NCBI RefSeq assembly: GCF_016863635.1
Contig: NZ_BOPG01000122.1
Coordinates: 1 to 37,605, forward strand
Reading direction: 5' to 3'
Source: Virgisporangium aurantiacum
Lineage (GTDB): Bacteria > Actinomycetota > Actinomycetes > Mycobacteriales > Micromonosporaceae
DNA length: 37,605 bases
The notes under the pieces were generated by a model that was not told the DNA's origin, searched no databases, and saw only the letters and a list, made by a program, of their open reading frames with translations. The position numbers and the translations under genes are program-made. The first letter of the stretch is position 1. Every line of letters starts with the position of its first letter. Shown here in pieces: positions 8,512-19,000 of this stretch.

Positions 8512-9876
8512 ATGCCCGATGGACGTACCCAGGTGCCGGTTAACCGCCGGCGCTTCCTGACCGGATCGGCCCTGTTGGCCTCGGGCGCGGTCGCCGCGCC
8601 CCTACTCGCCAGCTGCGACGCGGGTTCCGGCGGATCCGGCAGCGACAACGGCAAGACCACCCTCACCGTGATGTACGCCAGCAACGAGCTGACCAAGGAA
8701 CACATCGCAGCCTTCGAGAGCCGCAATCCCGATATCAAGATCCAGCTCATCGAGAATGACGAGGCCCGCCTCAACGCGATGCTCGCCTCAGGCAAACCGC
8801 CGGACTTCGTTCGCGGCGCGGCCGTCGGCAGCGCCAACAACAACGCGCGGGGCCTAGCCGCCGACCTGGACCCGTACCTGGACAAGAGCACCGTCCTGAA
8901 GAAGGACGACCTGTTGCCGGTCAACGACAACTGGCGGTGGGACGGCAAACGGATCGGCGCCGGCCCGTACTACGGCATCACCAAGGACTGGAGCCAGGAC
9001 GCCACGCTCTGGTACAACAAGGCGCTGTTCGCCCAGGCGAAGGTGCCCGAGCTGAGCACCACCGAGCCGGTCACCTACGACCAACTGCTGGACATCGCCC
9101 GCAGGCTGGCCGTGCAGAAGGACGGGAAGACCGTCACCTACGGTCTTGGCATCGAATGGCAGTGGGGCCTGTCCGGGCCGCTGTTCTCGATGGTCCTGTC
9201 GCAGGGCGGCAGGATCTACAACGACGACCTGACCGAGACCGACCTCACCACCGCCGAGGCGAAACGGGCCCTGCAGTGGCTCGTCGACCTGGCCCAGTCC
9301 GGCGCCGCGCCGTCGTCGCTCAACCCGCTGCCCGACGGAGCGGACCTGTCGACGTTCATGGCCGGGCGGATGGCCGTCACCCAGGACGGCTACTGGTACG
9401 GCGGCAACTTCATCAAGGCACCGGCCGACCTCCAGGCCAACATCCGGATGGCACCGGCGCCGGTGATGGGCAACAAGCGGGTCAGCCCGTGCTACGCCGG
9501 GCAGGGGGCGTGGATCCCGGCCAAGTCGAAGAACAAGGACGCCGCGTGGAAGCTCATGGAGTACTTCATGGCCGGGCCGCCGGCCGAGGAGCGGGCCACG
9601 AGCGGCTGGGGGCTACCGGCCCTGAAGTCGCTGCTGCCGAAGCTGCCGCAGGAGCAGCCGTACCAGAAGGAGGCGTACCTGACGGCCCAAGCCGAGCTTG
9701 CCTACAACGTGCCGATGCCCGACTCGCCGTACGTCACCACGGCAAACTGGATCAGCACACTGAACGAGTACGTCGACCAGGCGGTGCGCAAGACCATTAC
9801 CGTCGACGTCGCGGCTCAAAAGGTCACCGACGACGTCAATAAACTGCTCAAGCAGGGCAAGGACCGGATCGGTTAG
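8512..9876 (+). CDS. Sugar ABC transporter substrate-binding lipoprotein (Tat type)
   Basis: A 454-residue family-1 extracellular solute-binding protein that captures the sugar for import. The N-terminus has a twin-arginine stretch (NRRRFLTGSALLASGAVAA) running into a lipobox, LLASC, with the lipidated Cys near residue 35. The mature part has the usual two-lobe signatures: LTVMYASNELTKEHIAAFE, NPDIKI, LWYNKALFAQA, FMAGRMAVTQDGYW. The ATG at 8512 has a strong ribosome site (GGAAAGGAG) 7 nt upstream. It is first in a three-gene importer operon divergent from the GH35-GH51 gene, so arabinose- or galactose-containing oligosaccharides are the likely ligands (inferred from context). Confidence 0.9.
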   Translation: MPDGRTQVPVNRRRFLTGSALLASGAVAAPLLASCDAGSGGSGSDNGKTTLTVMYASNELTKEHIAAFESRNPDIKIQLIENDEARLNAMLASGKPPDFVRGAAVGSANNNARGLAADLDPYLDKSTVLKKDDLLPVNDNWRWDGKRIGAGPYYGITKDWSQDATLWYNKALFAQAKVPELSTTEPVTYDQLLDIARRLAVQKDGKTVTYGLGIEWQWGLSGPLFSMVLSQGGRIYNDDLTETDLTTAEAKRALQWLVDLAQSGAAPSSLNPLPDGADLSTFMAGRMAVTQDGYWYGGNFIKAPADLQANIRMAPAPVMGNKRVSPCYAGQGAWIPAKSKNKDAAWKLMEYFMAGPPAEERATSGWGLPALKSLLPKLPQEQPYQKEAYLTAQAELAYNVPMPDSPYVTTANWISTLNEYVDQAVRKTITVDVAAQKVTDDVNKLLKQGKDRIG

Positions 9877-9885
9877 GCGGTCGGC

Positions 9886-10875
9886 GTGGTTGTCGAGAAG
9901 GCACCGGTGACGGCATCGGCGCGACGCCGGCCCTCCGGTCCGGTCCCCCCGAAACGCCGGCGGCAATGGTCGCGGTACTCCGGCCGGACCTTCTACCTGT
10001 TCGTTGCGCCCTGGGTGGTCGGCTTCGTGCTGCTCACGGTCGTGCCGCTGGGGTACGCGTTCGCGATGAGCCTAACCAACTTCGACGGCAGTTCGTCGTT
10101 GTGGCGGTGGGTCGGGCTGAGCAACTATCGCGAGTTGCTGCACGACTCGGCCGCCTGGGCCAGCCTGGGCCGCACGCTGGCCTACACGGCGATCGTGGTG
10201 CCGCTCAGCGTGGCCATGTCGCTGGGCCTGGCGGTGCTGCTGAACCGGCGGCTCCGAGCGGTCGGGCTGTTCCGGACAGTCTTCTTTCTGCCGTCGGTGG
10301 TGCCGGTGGTGGCCACCGCGATCATGTGGAAGCTCGTCTTCAACCGCGACTCCGGACTGCTCAACGCGATCCTCGAGCGGCTGGGAATCGGAGCGGTCAC
10401 CTGGCTGGTGGATCCGACCGCCTTCTACGCGCTGATCATCTTGACGCTGTGGGGGCTTGGCATTGGCATGGTGATCATGCTGGCTGCGCTCCAAGGCGTA
10501 CCGATCGAACTGGAGGAGGCGGCAACCGTCGACGGGGCCGGCCGCTGGCACGTCTTCCGGCACGTCACCATGCCGATGATCTCACCGGTGATCTTCTTCC
10601 AGGTGGTCACCGGGGTGATCATGTCATTCCAGGTGCTGGTGCAGCCGCTGCTACTGGCGGAGACCAACAGCATCGGCGCCGCCGGCAGCGTGCCGACCAG
10701 CACCCATCTCTACATGGTGCAGGTGTACCAGGAGTACTTCGCCAACCAGCGGTTCGGCTACGGGTCGGCGATGTTGTGGGTGTTCTTCGTCATCATCCTG
10801 ATCATCACGCTGCTGGTGCAGCGCTCCAGCCAGTTCTGGGTGTACTACGAGGTGGACCATGACCAGAGCGACTGA
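9886..10875 (+). CDS. Sugar ABC transporter permease, MalF type
   Basis: A 329-residue inner-membrane permease with about six hydrophobic segments. The first is near residues 40-62 (FYLFVAPWVVGFVLLTVVPL). The EAA loop that docks the ATPase is clear: IELEEAATVDGAGRWHVF followed by RHVTMP. It starts at GTG, 9 nt after the binding-protein stop; no strong ribosome site is visible, which suggests coupled translation. It overlaps the next permease by 17 nt. No ATPase gene is nearby. In actinomycetes such importers commonly share a multitasking MsiK-like ATPase encoded elsewhere. Confidence 0.9.
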   Translation: MVVEKAPVTASARRRPSGPVPPKRRRQWSRYSGRTFYLFVAPWVVGFVLLTVVPLGYAFAMSLTNFDGSSSLWRWVGLSNYRELLHDSAAWASLGRTLAYTAIVVPLSVAMSLGLAVLLNRRLRAVGLFRTVFFLPSVVPVVATAIMWKLVFNRDSGLLNAILERLGIGAVTWLVDPTAFYALIILTLWGLGIGMVIMLAALQGVPIELEEAATVDGAGRWHVFRHVTMPMISPVIFFQVVTGVIMSFQVLVQPLLLAETNSIGAAGSVPTSTHLYMVQVYQEYFANQRFGYGSAMLWVFFVIILIITLLVQRSSQFWVYYEVDHDQSD

Positions 10876-11710
10876 CCGAACCGCGGCCCGCCGCCCCGAC
10901 GCCGGCAGAACCTACCTGCTGCTCATGGTGCTGGCCGTGCTCTTCGCCGGGCCGATCGTCTGGCTCGTGCTCGCCGCGCTGAAGAAGCAGGCCGAGTGGG
11001 TCGCCATCCCGATCCGCTTCCTGCCCGAGACACCGCAGTGGAGCAACTTCACCGACGCGCTCACCCAGATCAATTTTCTCGCCTACACCGCCAACTCGCT
11101 GTTCCTGTCCGCCACCTACGCCGTCCTGGTCACGGTGTCCAGCGCCGCGGTCGGGTTCGGCTTTGCCCGATTGCAGGGACCCGGCAAACGGCCCCTGTTC
11201 GTGGTGCTGCTCGCCACGATGATGCTGCCCAGCATCCTCACGCTGATCCCCACGTACGTGCTGTACGCGCGGCTCGGCCTAGTGAACACCTACTGGCCCT
11301 GGGTGTTGTGGGGCCTGGCCGCCTCGCCGTACCTGGTGTTCCTGTTCCGGCAGTTCTTCGCCGCGATACCGAGAGACATCGAGGACGCCGCCATCATCGA
11401 CGGCTGCGGGTACGGACGCATCTTCTGGCGCATCTTCCTGCCGCTTTCCCGGCCGGTGCTGCTCACCTCGTTGCTGCTGTCGTTCACGTGGACGTGGGGA
11501 GACTACCTCGCGCCACTGCTGCTGCTGGACACCGACCACACCACGCTGTCGGTGGCCATCACCCAGTCGTACCGGGACCCGCACGGGAACTACATCCCGA
11601 CCGTGCAAGCCGCGGCCGCCGCCCTCTACGTGATACCGGTGATGCTCATCTTCCTGTTCGCCCAGCGGTACTTCGTGCGCAGCGTCGCGACGTCCGGGAT
11701 GAAGGGATAG
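10859..11710 (+). CDS. Sugar ABC transporter permease, MalG type
   Basis: The partner of the preceding MalF-type permease: 283 residues, six membrane segments. The EAA loop is IPRDIEDAAIIDGCGYGRI, then FWRIFLPLSRPV. The start ATG lies inside the end of the upstream gene (17-nt overlap), implying tight co-translation. It is the last gene of the importer operon. Its nearest relative in the window is the frameshifted permease at 11913-12757. That copy shares long stretches such as NYWPWV, FLFRQFF, LLLSFTW and WGDFLAP, which is how the reading frame of the broken copy can be judged. Confidence 0.9.
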   Translation: MTRATDRTAARRPDAGRTYLLLMVLAVLFAGPIVWLVLAALKKQAEWVAIPIRFLPETPQWSNFTDALTQINFLAYTANSLFLSATYAVLVTVSSAAVGFGFARLQGPGKRPLFVVLLATMMLPSILTLIPTYVLYARLGLVNTYWPWVLWGLAASPYLVFLFRQFFAAIPRDIEDAAIIDGCGYGRIFWRIFLPLSRPVLLTSLLLSFTWTWGDYLAPLLLLDTDHTTLSVAITQSYRDPHGNYIPTVQAAAAALYVIPVMLIFLFAQRYFVRSVATSGMKG

Positions 11711-11729
11711 CCCAGCCGCCCTCCAGTGG

Positions 11730-11742
11730 GTAAAGGTTTTAC
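11730..11742. repeat. Short dyad GTAAA-ggt-TTTAC between the two sugar loci
   Basis: A perfect 5-bp inverted repeat around GGT, 20 nt after the importer operon stop, in a 202-bp gene-free gap. It is the most AT-rich spot there. It may be a regulator half-site pair for the downstream permease. The statistical weight is low. Confidence 0.25.
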
Positions 11743-11912
11743 TACGGCCAGCCTTACCAGTTGCCTTGGTCCCCAGTTCCAAGACGAGAATCTCCGTTTT
11801 CTAGCCGGCAGGCGACGCGCCGATCAAGTCGGGAGAATGGCCGGTCATCGGTGAACAGTTGTTCCACGATGAGGAGTCTGCGTGGGGTCCGCCCAAGATC
11901 CGAGGAACCCCC

Positions 11913-12757
11913 ATGACCCAGACAATCAGGCGAAATCAGCGCGCCTCCGTGTTCACGTACATCAGCGTCATCGTCGCGGTCGTGCTGTTCGGTCTCCCGT
12001 TCCTGTACATCGTCCTCACGGCGCTCGCGGGGCCGAACCAGATCTCCGAGGGCACCTCCGGACTGTTCGCCATCAGTCCGCGATGGTCGAACTTCGTGGA
12101 CGCCGTCACGCTCGTGGACTTCCCGAGGTACAGCCTGAACTCGCTGTTCCTCTCGACGCTCACCGCGGTCCTGAGCACGGCCAGCAGCGCCACGATCGGC
12201 TTCGCCTTCGCACGTATCAGGGCGAGGGGACGCAACTTCCTGTTCACGATCGTTCTCGCGACGATGATTGTGCCCGCCGTGGCGATGCTCATCCCGACCT
12301 ATGTGCTCTTCGCCCGACTGGGGCTTGTCGGAAACTACTGGCCGTGGGTGCGATGGGGACTCGCCGGCACCCCTTACTTCATCTTCCTGTTCCGGCAGTT
12401 CTTCACGTCGATCCCGCTGAAACTCGAGGACGCGGCCATCGTGGACGGCTGCGGCTGGTGGCGCACGTATCTCCTGGTGTTCCTGCCGCAGGGTCCCGCC
12501 CGATGATCCTCACCGCGCTGCTGCTGTCCTTCACGTGGAGCTGGGGCGACTTCCTCGCGCCCAAGCTGCTGCTGAACGTGGACAACACGACGCTTGCCGT
12601 CGCGATGTCGAGCGGCTACCTCGACCCGATGGGGAACCCGATGATCAATATCCAGGCCGTCGGCGCACTGTTGTACCTGCTACCGGTCGTGGTGATTTTC
12701 TCCTTCACCCAGCGCTACTTCATGGGCTCTTCGCTCGGCTCGGCTGTCAAGGGATGA
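11913..12757 (+). pseudogene. Frameshifted MalG-type sugar permease
   Basis: The first frame (from ATG 11913, GAGGAA site about 7 nt upstream) reads a MalG-type permease through YFIFLFRQFFTSIPLKLEDA, GCGWWRTYLLVFLPQ, then stops at 12504-12506. The remainder, RPMILTALLLSFTWSWGDF through SAVKG, continues in another frame to 12755-12757. Alignment by eye with the intact MalG-type neighbour (LPLSRPVLLTSLLLSF) suggests two extra G bases, or one lost base, at about 12493-12497. The cut falls just after the EAA loop, so the last two membrane segments are lost. No binding protein or MalF partner accompanies it. It is either a true pseudogene or a sequencing error at a GGG run. Its stop overlaps the next gene's start (ATGA). 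Confidence 0.8.
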
Positions 12758-15111
12758 CGCCGGCATCCTCGCCGCTGTTCCGGGATCCCATCCACGACGG
12801 CGCCGCCGACCCTGTCCTCGTGTTCAATCGGGCCGAGCGGGCATGGTGGATGCTCTACACCGCGCGGCGCGCCGACGCACCGGCCCTCCCGGGAATGGAG
12901 TGGGTTCACGGCGCCGACCTGGGCGTCGCGTCGAGCGCCGACGGCGGAAACACGTGGACCTATCGCGGTGTCGTCGAAGGACTCGACCTCGAGTGGGGCA
13001 GGCACACGTACTGGGCACCCGAGGTGGTGGACGACGGCCAGACCTATCACATGTACGTCTCCGTCATCCGGGGAGTCCCGTCGAAGTGGGCTGGCTTCGA
13101 GCGGCGCGTCAGGCACTACACGTGCCCCGACCTGGTCCGCTGGACCTACCGGTTCAGCGTGTTCGCGCGGGGCAGTGCCGGGACTGTCAAGGTCGAGCTG
13201 CTCACCGCCGATGGCGCGGCGACCGCGGAGCTGCGAGTTGCCCAGGAGTGGAGCCGGCTTGAGGCGAAGCTCGTCGCGCCCGCCGCGGCTCTCGCGCTCA
13301 CGGCAGTCGGGGCGACCGTCGACGTGGACCTCGTATCGCTTTTCCCGCCGATGTGTTCCACGGCTCTTCGAACGGGCTGCGCGTCGGCTCGAACGGGCTG
13401 CGCGTCGACCTCGCCCAGACCATCGCCGCACTGCGTCCACGGTTCGTGTGCTTCCCGGGCGGGTGCGTGGCCCACGGCTTTGGACTGGACAACGCGTACC
13501 GGTGGCCGCGCACGCTCGGCGCGCTCCAGGACCGCCGCCCCGACTTCAACATCTGGGGCTATCACCAATCCTTCGGCCTCGGATACCTGGAGTACTTCCG
13601 GTTCTGCGACCAGATCGAAGCGACACCGCTTCCCGTGCTCGCGGCCGGTGTCTGCTGCCAGAACTTCCCCGGCGGCGCGGAGGCGATCCCCGACGCCGAG
13701 TTCGACGAGTACACCGCAGAGGTTCTCGCCCTCATCGAGTTCGCCAACGGCGGCCCCGACACTGCCTGGGGCGCCCGGCGCGCCGAACTCGGGCACCCGG
13801 AGCCGTTCGGACTGCGCTACCTCGCGCTCGGCAACGAGGACGAGATCACCCCGGCGTTCCAGGAGCGGTTCGCCCGCCTCTTCGCGGCAGTGCGCGACCG
13901 CCATCCCGAGGTCACGGTCATCGGCACGGTGGGGTCCTCAGGCATTCGGCATCGACTACGAGCGCGGCTGGAAGCTCGCGCGCGAGCTCGGAGTACTGAT
14001 CGTTGATGAGCGCTGCTACAAGGCGCCCAAGTGGCTGTTCGAGAACGTCGACCGCTACGCCGCCTACGACCGGAACGGGTCGGGGGTCTATCTCGGCGAG
14101 TGCTGCTCGCTGGCCAACCGGATGCTCAACGCCCTCGCCGAGGACGCATTCATGATCGGCCTCGAAGCCAACGGCGACGTCGTCCGGCTAGCGTCGTACG
14201 TGCCGCTGCTGGCTAAGAACGGCCGGACGCAGTGGACGCCCGACCTCATCTACTTCGACAACGAGCGCGTGCTCCCGAGCCTCAACTACCACGTGCAGCG
14301 GATGTTCTCGATGACCGTCGGCGACCACGTCGTCGAGGTCGAGGTCGAGGGGGCTCCCGAGTTCCGGTGCCTGCCGCAGCCGTTCGTGACGATTGGCCTG
14401 GACACCGGCGGATTCGAGGTCGACTTCACGGATATCTCGCTCAACGGCGTCGCTGCCGAGCCAGTCCGGGTGGTCCCGGGCGACGGTCGCGTGGTGCTCC
14501 CGGTCCGGACCGAGAACGACGGCTACACCGTGCGCCTCGCCGCGACCCCACGCGCCCGCACCGAGGGTCACGAGATCGGATTCGGTGTCCACTTCGGCGC
14601 GGTCGGCTCGCCCGACAGCTGGGAGTGGCACTTCGGGAGCTGGCTCGACCGGAACCTCACCGCCCAATACACGGCCGACGTGGATCGCGACGAGCTGCTT
14701 CCCTCGATCCCGTTCTGCATCGAGATCGGACGGACCTACGAGATCGAGATCCGGGTCGCCGAGGCCGGGCGGCGCATCGAGTACCGGCTCGGCGGCGTAC
14801 TCGTGCACGAGTACGCCGATCCAGGGATCCTGGAGCGTCGCTTCGCCGCCGGCCTCGTCACGGGGAAGGGGCGAAACGCCCTCCGCGTCGTCAACGCGAC
14901 CGCGGAGGAGACGCGAATCGAGCTCGTGCTCGGCTCGGGGCGATCGCTCGCCGGCGCCCGGGTCACGAGGCTGGCCGCCGACCCGACGGCGGGCGCGCCG
15001 TTCGAGCCCGCCCCAGCGGAGTCGGCGGTGTCCTGGCTCGAGTCGGCCGTGTTCACGGTGTCGCCGTACTCGTTCACGGTCGTCGAGTGGCCGGGGCGGC
15101 TCGGGCAGTGA
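12754..15111 (+). pseudogene. GH43-like / GH51 arabinofuranosidase chimera with two compensating frameshifts
   Basis: The frame is open for 785 codons but is not one sound protein. Residues 1 to about 130 are the N-terminal third of a GH43-like five-bladed propeller enzyme (PLFRDPIHDGAADP, WWMLYTARR, WAPEVV, HYTCPDLVRWTYR). At about 13150 it jumps directly into the N-terminal beta-sandwich of a long-form GH51 arabinofuranosidase (FSVFARGSAGTVKVELL, VDLVSLFP). From about 13351 to 13935 the GH51 homology lies in a different frame (DLAQTIAALRPRFVCFPGG, acid/base Glu in ALGNEDEI). It then returns to the main frame (GIDYERGWKLARELGV, nucleophile motif VYLGEC, YVPLLAKNGRTQWTPDLIY). One lost base near 13351 and one extra T near 13935 explain this. 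About 195 residues are thus garbled, including the acid/base. Start ATG overlaps the permease stop. Confidence 0.8.
13368..13406 (+). repeat. 21-bp tandem duplication inside the GH51 segment
   Basis: The 18-mer TCGAACGGGCTGCGCGTC occurs at 13368-13385 and again at 13389-13406 with a period of 21. In the GH51 frame it gives SSNGLRV followed by GSNGLRV, where relatives have a single copy. It sits just downstream of the first frameshift and is a further scar in this gene. Confidence 0.8.
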
Positions 15112-16007
15112 CCACGGAACGCGTCGTGCCGCTCGCCGAGGGCTTCCCTGGCCAGCGGATCCGCGTCCTGCCGCCGCCACTCGTCGCGCGCGCGGCACGC
15201 GCATCGGTCACCTCGCGGCTCCTCGTGACCGACCTCGGGTACTTCCCCCGCGCGGCTGGCCACGGGCGCTCGCGACCGCGCGGAGCCGCGGAGACGATCG
15301 TCATCGTGTGCGTTGACGGCGCCGGCTGGTTCGAGAGTCCGAGCGCGCGCTGTACGCTCCGCGCCGGCGAGGCGGTCATCGTGCCGGCGTTGGTGCCGCA
15401 TCGATACGGCTCGCTCGCCGAGGACCCGTGGACGATCTGGTGGCTTCACCTCCTCGGCACGGACGTCGCGGATCTGGTCCAAGCGCTCGGCGGGTCCCCG
15501 GACGAGGCGTCCGTCATCGCGGTGCGCGACCTGCTGGCCGTCGTCGGCTTGTTCGAGAGCGCGCTCGCCGCGATGGAGCGCGATGAGACCTGGGCAAGCC
15601 TCTACGCCGCGTCGGGGTGCGTGTGGCACCTACTAACACAGCTCGCGGCGAGTCGGCTGCGCGGCGCCCGAAGAACCGAGGACCGCATACTCGACGCGCT
15701 TGAATACCTCCGGGCGTACCTCGCGCTCCCGGTGCGGCTCACCGATCTCGCGAGATCCGCGAACCTCAGCGTCTCGCACTTCTCGGCGCTCTTCCGCGAG
15801 GCGACGGGCACGAGCGTCATCGACTACGTGCGTCGGCTGCGGATCTCCCGGGCGCGCGAGCTGCTCGTGACGACGGACCGGTCGATCACCGAGATTGCGC
15901 GCGCCGTCGGATACGCCGACCCGTTCTACTTCACGCGGCAGTTCCGCGCGGTCGACGGCGTCTCGCCGAGCGAGTTCCGGCGACGCTCCCGGCACGAGGA
16001 GTCGTGA
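15108..16007 (+). CDS. AraC-family transcriptional regulator
   Basis: A 299-residue regulator. The N-terminal half is an AraC-type cupin sensor (LRAGEAVIVPALVPHRYG, then DPWTIWWLHLLG). The C-terminal half is a double helix-turn-helix, about residues 195-295: LTDLARSANLSVSHFSALFR, then ITEIARAVGYADPFYFTRQF and the closing VSPSEFRRR. It probably binds a sugar and activates the surrounding glycoside-hydrolase genes. GTG start overlaps the preceding stop (GTGA), so it is translationally coupled to the chimera. The frame is intact, unlike the two genes before it. Leucine codons are mostly CTC. Confidence 0.9.
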   Translation: MTTERVVPLAEGFPGQRIRVLPPPLVARAARASVTSRLLVTDLGYFPRAAGHGRSRPRGAAETIVIVCVDGAGWFESPSARCTLRAGEAVIVPALVPHRYGSLAEDPWTIWWLHLLGTDVADLVQALGGSPDEASVIAVRDLLAVVGLFESALAAMERDETWASLYAASGCVWHLLTQLAASRLRGARRTEDRILDALEYLRAYLALPVRLTDLARSANLSVSHFSALFREATGTSVIDYVRRLRISRARELLVTTDRSITEIARAVGYADPFYFTRQFRAVDGVSPSEFRRRSRHEES

Positions 16008-16089
16008 CCGCGGCGGCGCCGTTCGAACGTCCAGGTTCCTCGACGATCTGGCTATTCCGCGGCGCCCGCGGACTTCCTACCGTGGCGCC

Positions 16090-19000
16090 GTGACCTCGCC
16101 GTTCCTGCTGCCGGACGCTCCCGCCGACCTCGCCGCGCGGATCCGCGCCGGAGGTGCCGTCGCATGGGAGCACCCGGTGACGATCGACACCTACGCCACC
16201 GGAGCTCCCGAGGCACTGCCAGTGTTCTCCGAGTCGCGCGTGTACCAGGGGTCGACCGGGCGGATATATCCGCTGCCGCTCATCGAGCGGATCGACGCCG
16301 TTAAGGCCCCGCGCGCTTGGGATGCCTTTCACCTCGAGAACCCGTGGGTGCGACTCATGGTGCTCCCGGCGCTCGGCGGGCGGATCCACGTCGGCTACGA
16401 CAAGGTCGCCGGTTACGACTTCTTCTACCGCAACAACGTCATCAAGCCCGCGCTCGTCGGGCTCACGGGACCGTGGATCTCGGGCGGGGTCGAGTTCAAC
16501 TGGCCGCAGCACCACAGGCCCGCGACCTACCTGCCCGTCGACGCCGAAATCGAGACGGCCCCGGACGGCAGCGTGACGGTGTGGTGCACCGACCACGACC
16601 CCTTCGCGCGGATGCGCGCGAGCCACGGCGTCACGCTTCGTCCCGACTCGGCGCTCATCGAGCTTCGCGTGCGGCTGCACAACCGCACCGAGGAGCGCCA
16701 GACCTTCCTGTGGTGGGCGAACGTCGCGGCGCGCAGCCACGACCGCTACCAGTCCTTCTTCCCGCCGGACGTCCGCTTCGTCGCCGACCACGCGCGCCGC
16801 GCCGTCACGGCGTTTCCGCGTGCCGACCGGCCCTACTACGGGGTCGTCTACCCGGCCCGCGTCGACACCGCGCACCCCGACGCCGACCGGCTCGACTTCT
16901 ACGCCAACATCCCGGTACCGACGTCGTACATGATCCTCGAAACGCGCGACGACTTCTTCGGCGGCTACGACCACGCCGCCGATGCGGGATTCGTGCATTG
17001 GGCCGACCGCCGGATCGCGCCCGGCAAGAAGCAGTGGACCTGGGGCAACGCGCCCTTCGGCCACGCGTGGGACCGGCAGCTCACCGACGCCGACGGCCCG
17101 TACGTCGAACTCATGGCCGGCGTCTTCACCGACAACCAGCCCGACTTTTCCTACCTCGCGCCGGGGGAGGTGCGCGAGTTCTCGCAGTACTGGTATCCGA
17201 TCAGCCGCATAGGCGTGCCGCTCCACGCGACCACGCGAGCGGCTCTCTCGCTCGAGCGGACCGATGCCGGGCTACGGGTCGGGCTCGCCTCGCCCACGCG
17301 TCACTCGATCCGGATCGTCGCGAGGACAGCCGCGGGCGACCGGGTCGAGCACCCAGCCGAGGTCGGGCCCGACGAGCCGGTCATCGTCGTGCTCGACCTC
17401 GATGTCGGATCGGTGCGCGACGTGAGCGTCGAGGTGCTCGAGGGGGAGTTGAGCATCGCGCACTGGTCGGCGCCCGAGGAGTCCGGCGCGGAGCCGACGG
17501 TCGCGACCGCGCCGCCTGCTCCCCACGAGATCGCGAGCTCGGACGAGCTCTACCTCACGGGCGTCCACGTCGCGCAATACCGCCACCCGACACGCGATCC
17601 GGAGCCGTACTGGCGCGAGGCCGTCGCGCGGGACCCCGGTGACAGCCGCCCGCTTGTCGCGCTCGCGGCACAGGCCTACCGGCGCGCCGAGTACGCGGCC
17701 GCGCAAGAGCTGCTGACCCGCGCGATCGCTCGTCAGACGCGGCATAACTCCAACCCGGCCGACACCGAGGCGTACTACCGCCTGGGGCTCGTTCTGCTGC
17801 GGCTCGGACGCGAGGGCGAGGCGCTGGACGCCTTCGGCCGCGCGCAGTGGTCGCTGCCCTGGTCCGCTCCGGCGCGGCTGGAGCTCGCGCGTGCCGACCT
17901 CCGCGCGGATCGGCCGGACGATGCACTCGCCCGGCGCCTCGACTCGGCCGATCCGCGCGCGGCGGCGATCGCGGTCATCGCGCTGCGGCGCCTTGATCGG
18001 CGCGCCGAGGCCGACGCCACGCTCGCCCGGGCGCTCCGCGACGATCCGCGCGATCGCTGGCTCCGTTCGCTCGCCGGATCTCCCGACGACCTTGACGGGA
18101 GGACTCTCATCGACCTCGCGGGCGAGTACCGCCGGGTCGGCGATACGACGGCGGCGCTCGAACTGCTCGCCCGCGCCGCGTACGCCCCCGCGTCCGACGC
18201 AGGCGATACGCGCCCGGTCGCCGGCTATCTGTCCGCCGCGATCCTCCTTGAACGCGCCCGGCTCGACGACGCGGCGACCGCGCGCTGGCGCGACCTCGAC
18301 GGTGTTTTCCCGGCCGGTCTCGACGAGCACGACGCGCTCGCCACGGCGGCGGAACTCGACCCGAACGACCCGACCGCGCCCGACCTCCTCGGCATCTGGC
18401 TCTACGACGCCGGTCGCCGGGCCGAGGCGCTCGCCGCGTGGCGACGCGCCCGGCACGCGGGAGGAGATCGCGCCGTCCTGCTCCGCAACCTCGCCCTCGC
18501 GACGGCGACCGTCGAAGGGGACGAGCACAGCGCCGCCAGGATCTACGACGCCGCCATCCGCCGCTCCGAGGGCTCGGCCCGCCTGCTTCTGGAACGTGAC
18601 ATCCTCGCGCGCCGGCTCGAGGAACCGGCGGAGAGCCGCCTCGCCCGGCTCGACGCGCATCCCGGCTCGATCGAGAAGCGTGACGATCTCGTCGTCCTCC
18701 GCGCGGACCTCCTGACCGATCTAGGCCGCGCCGCGGAAGCGCTCGACCTGCTCGACGGTCGGACGCTGCGCGCCTGGGAGGGCGGCGAGGGACTCGCGCT
18801 CGCGGCCCGGGATCGCGCGTGCCTGACGCTCGCCCGGGCGGCGCTCGCGCGCGGCGACCGGTTCGGCGCGTTCGCTGAGACCGACCGCGCGCTGTCGGTC
18901 CCGCATTCGCTCGGCGAAGACCGCCATCTCCTTGACTCGCTCGCCGAGATCCGCTACCTGCGCGGTCTCGCGCTGGGCGATCGTGCCGAGTGGGCGGCCG

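Noticed and set aside
9966..10862. Long open frame overlapping the MalF-type permease in another frame
   Set aside because: Arg/Gly/Ala-rich composition typical of shadow frames in GC-rich DNA; the permease frame has clear family motifs.
12480..12510. Programmed frameshifting in the permease gene
   Set aside because: No slippery heptamer with a following structure is evident, sugar permeases are not known to use it, and the next gene is also damaged, so decay or error is simpler.
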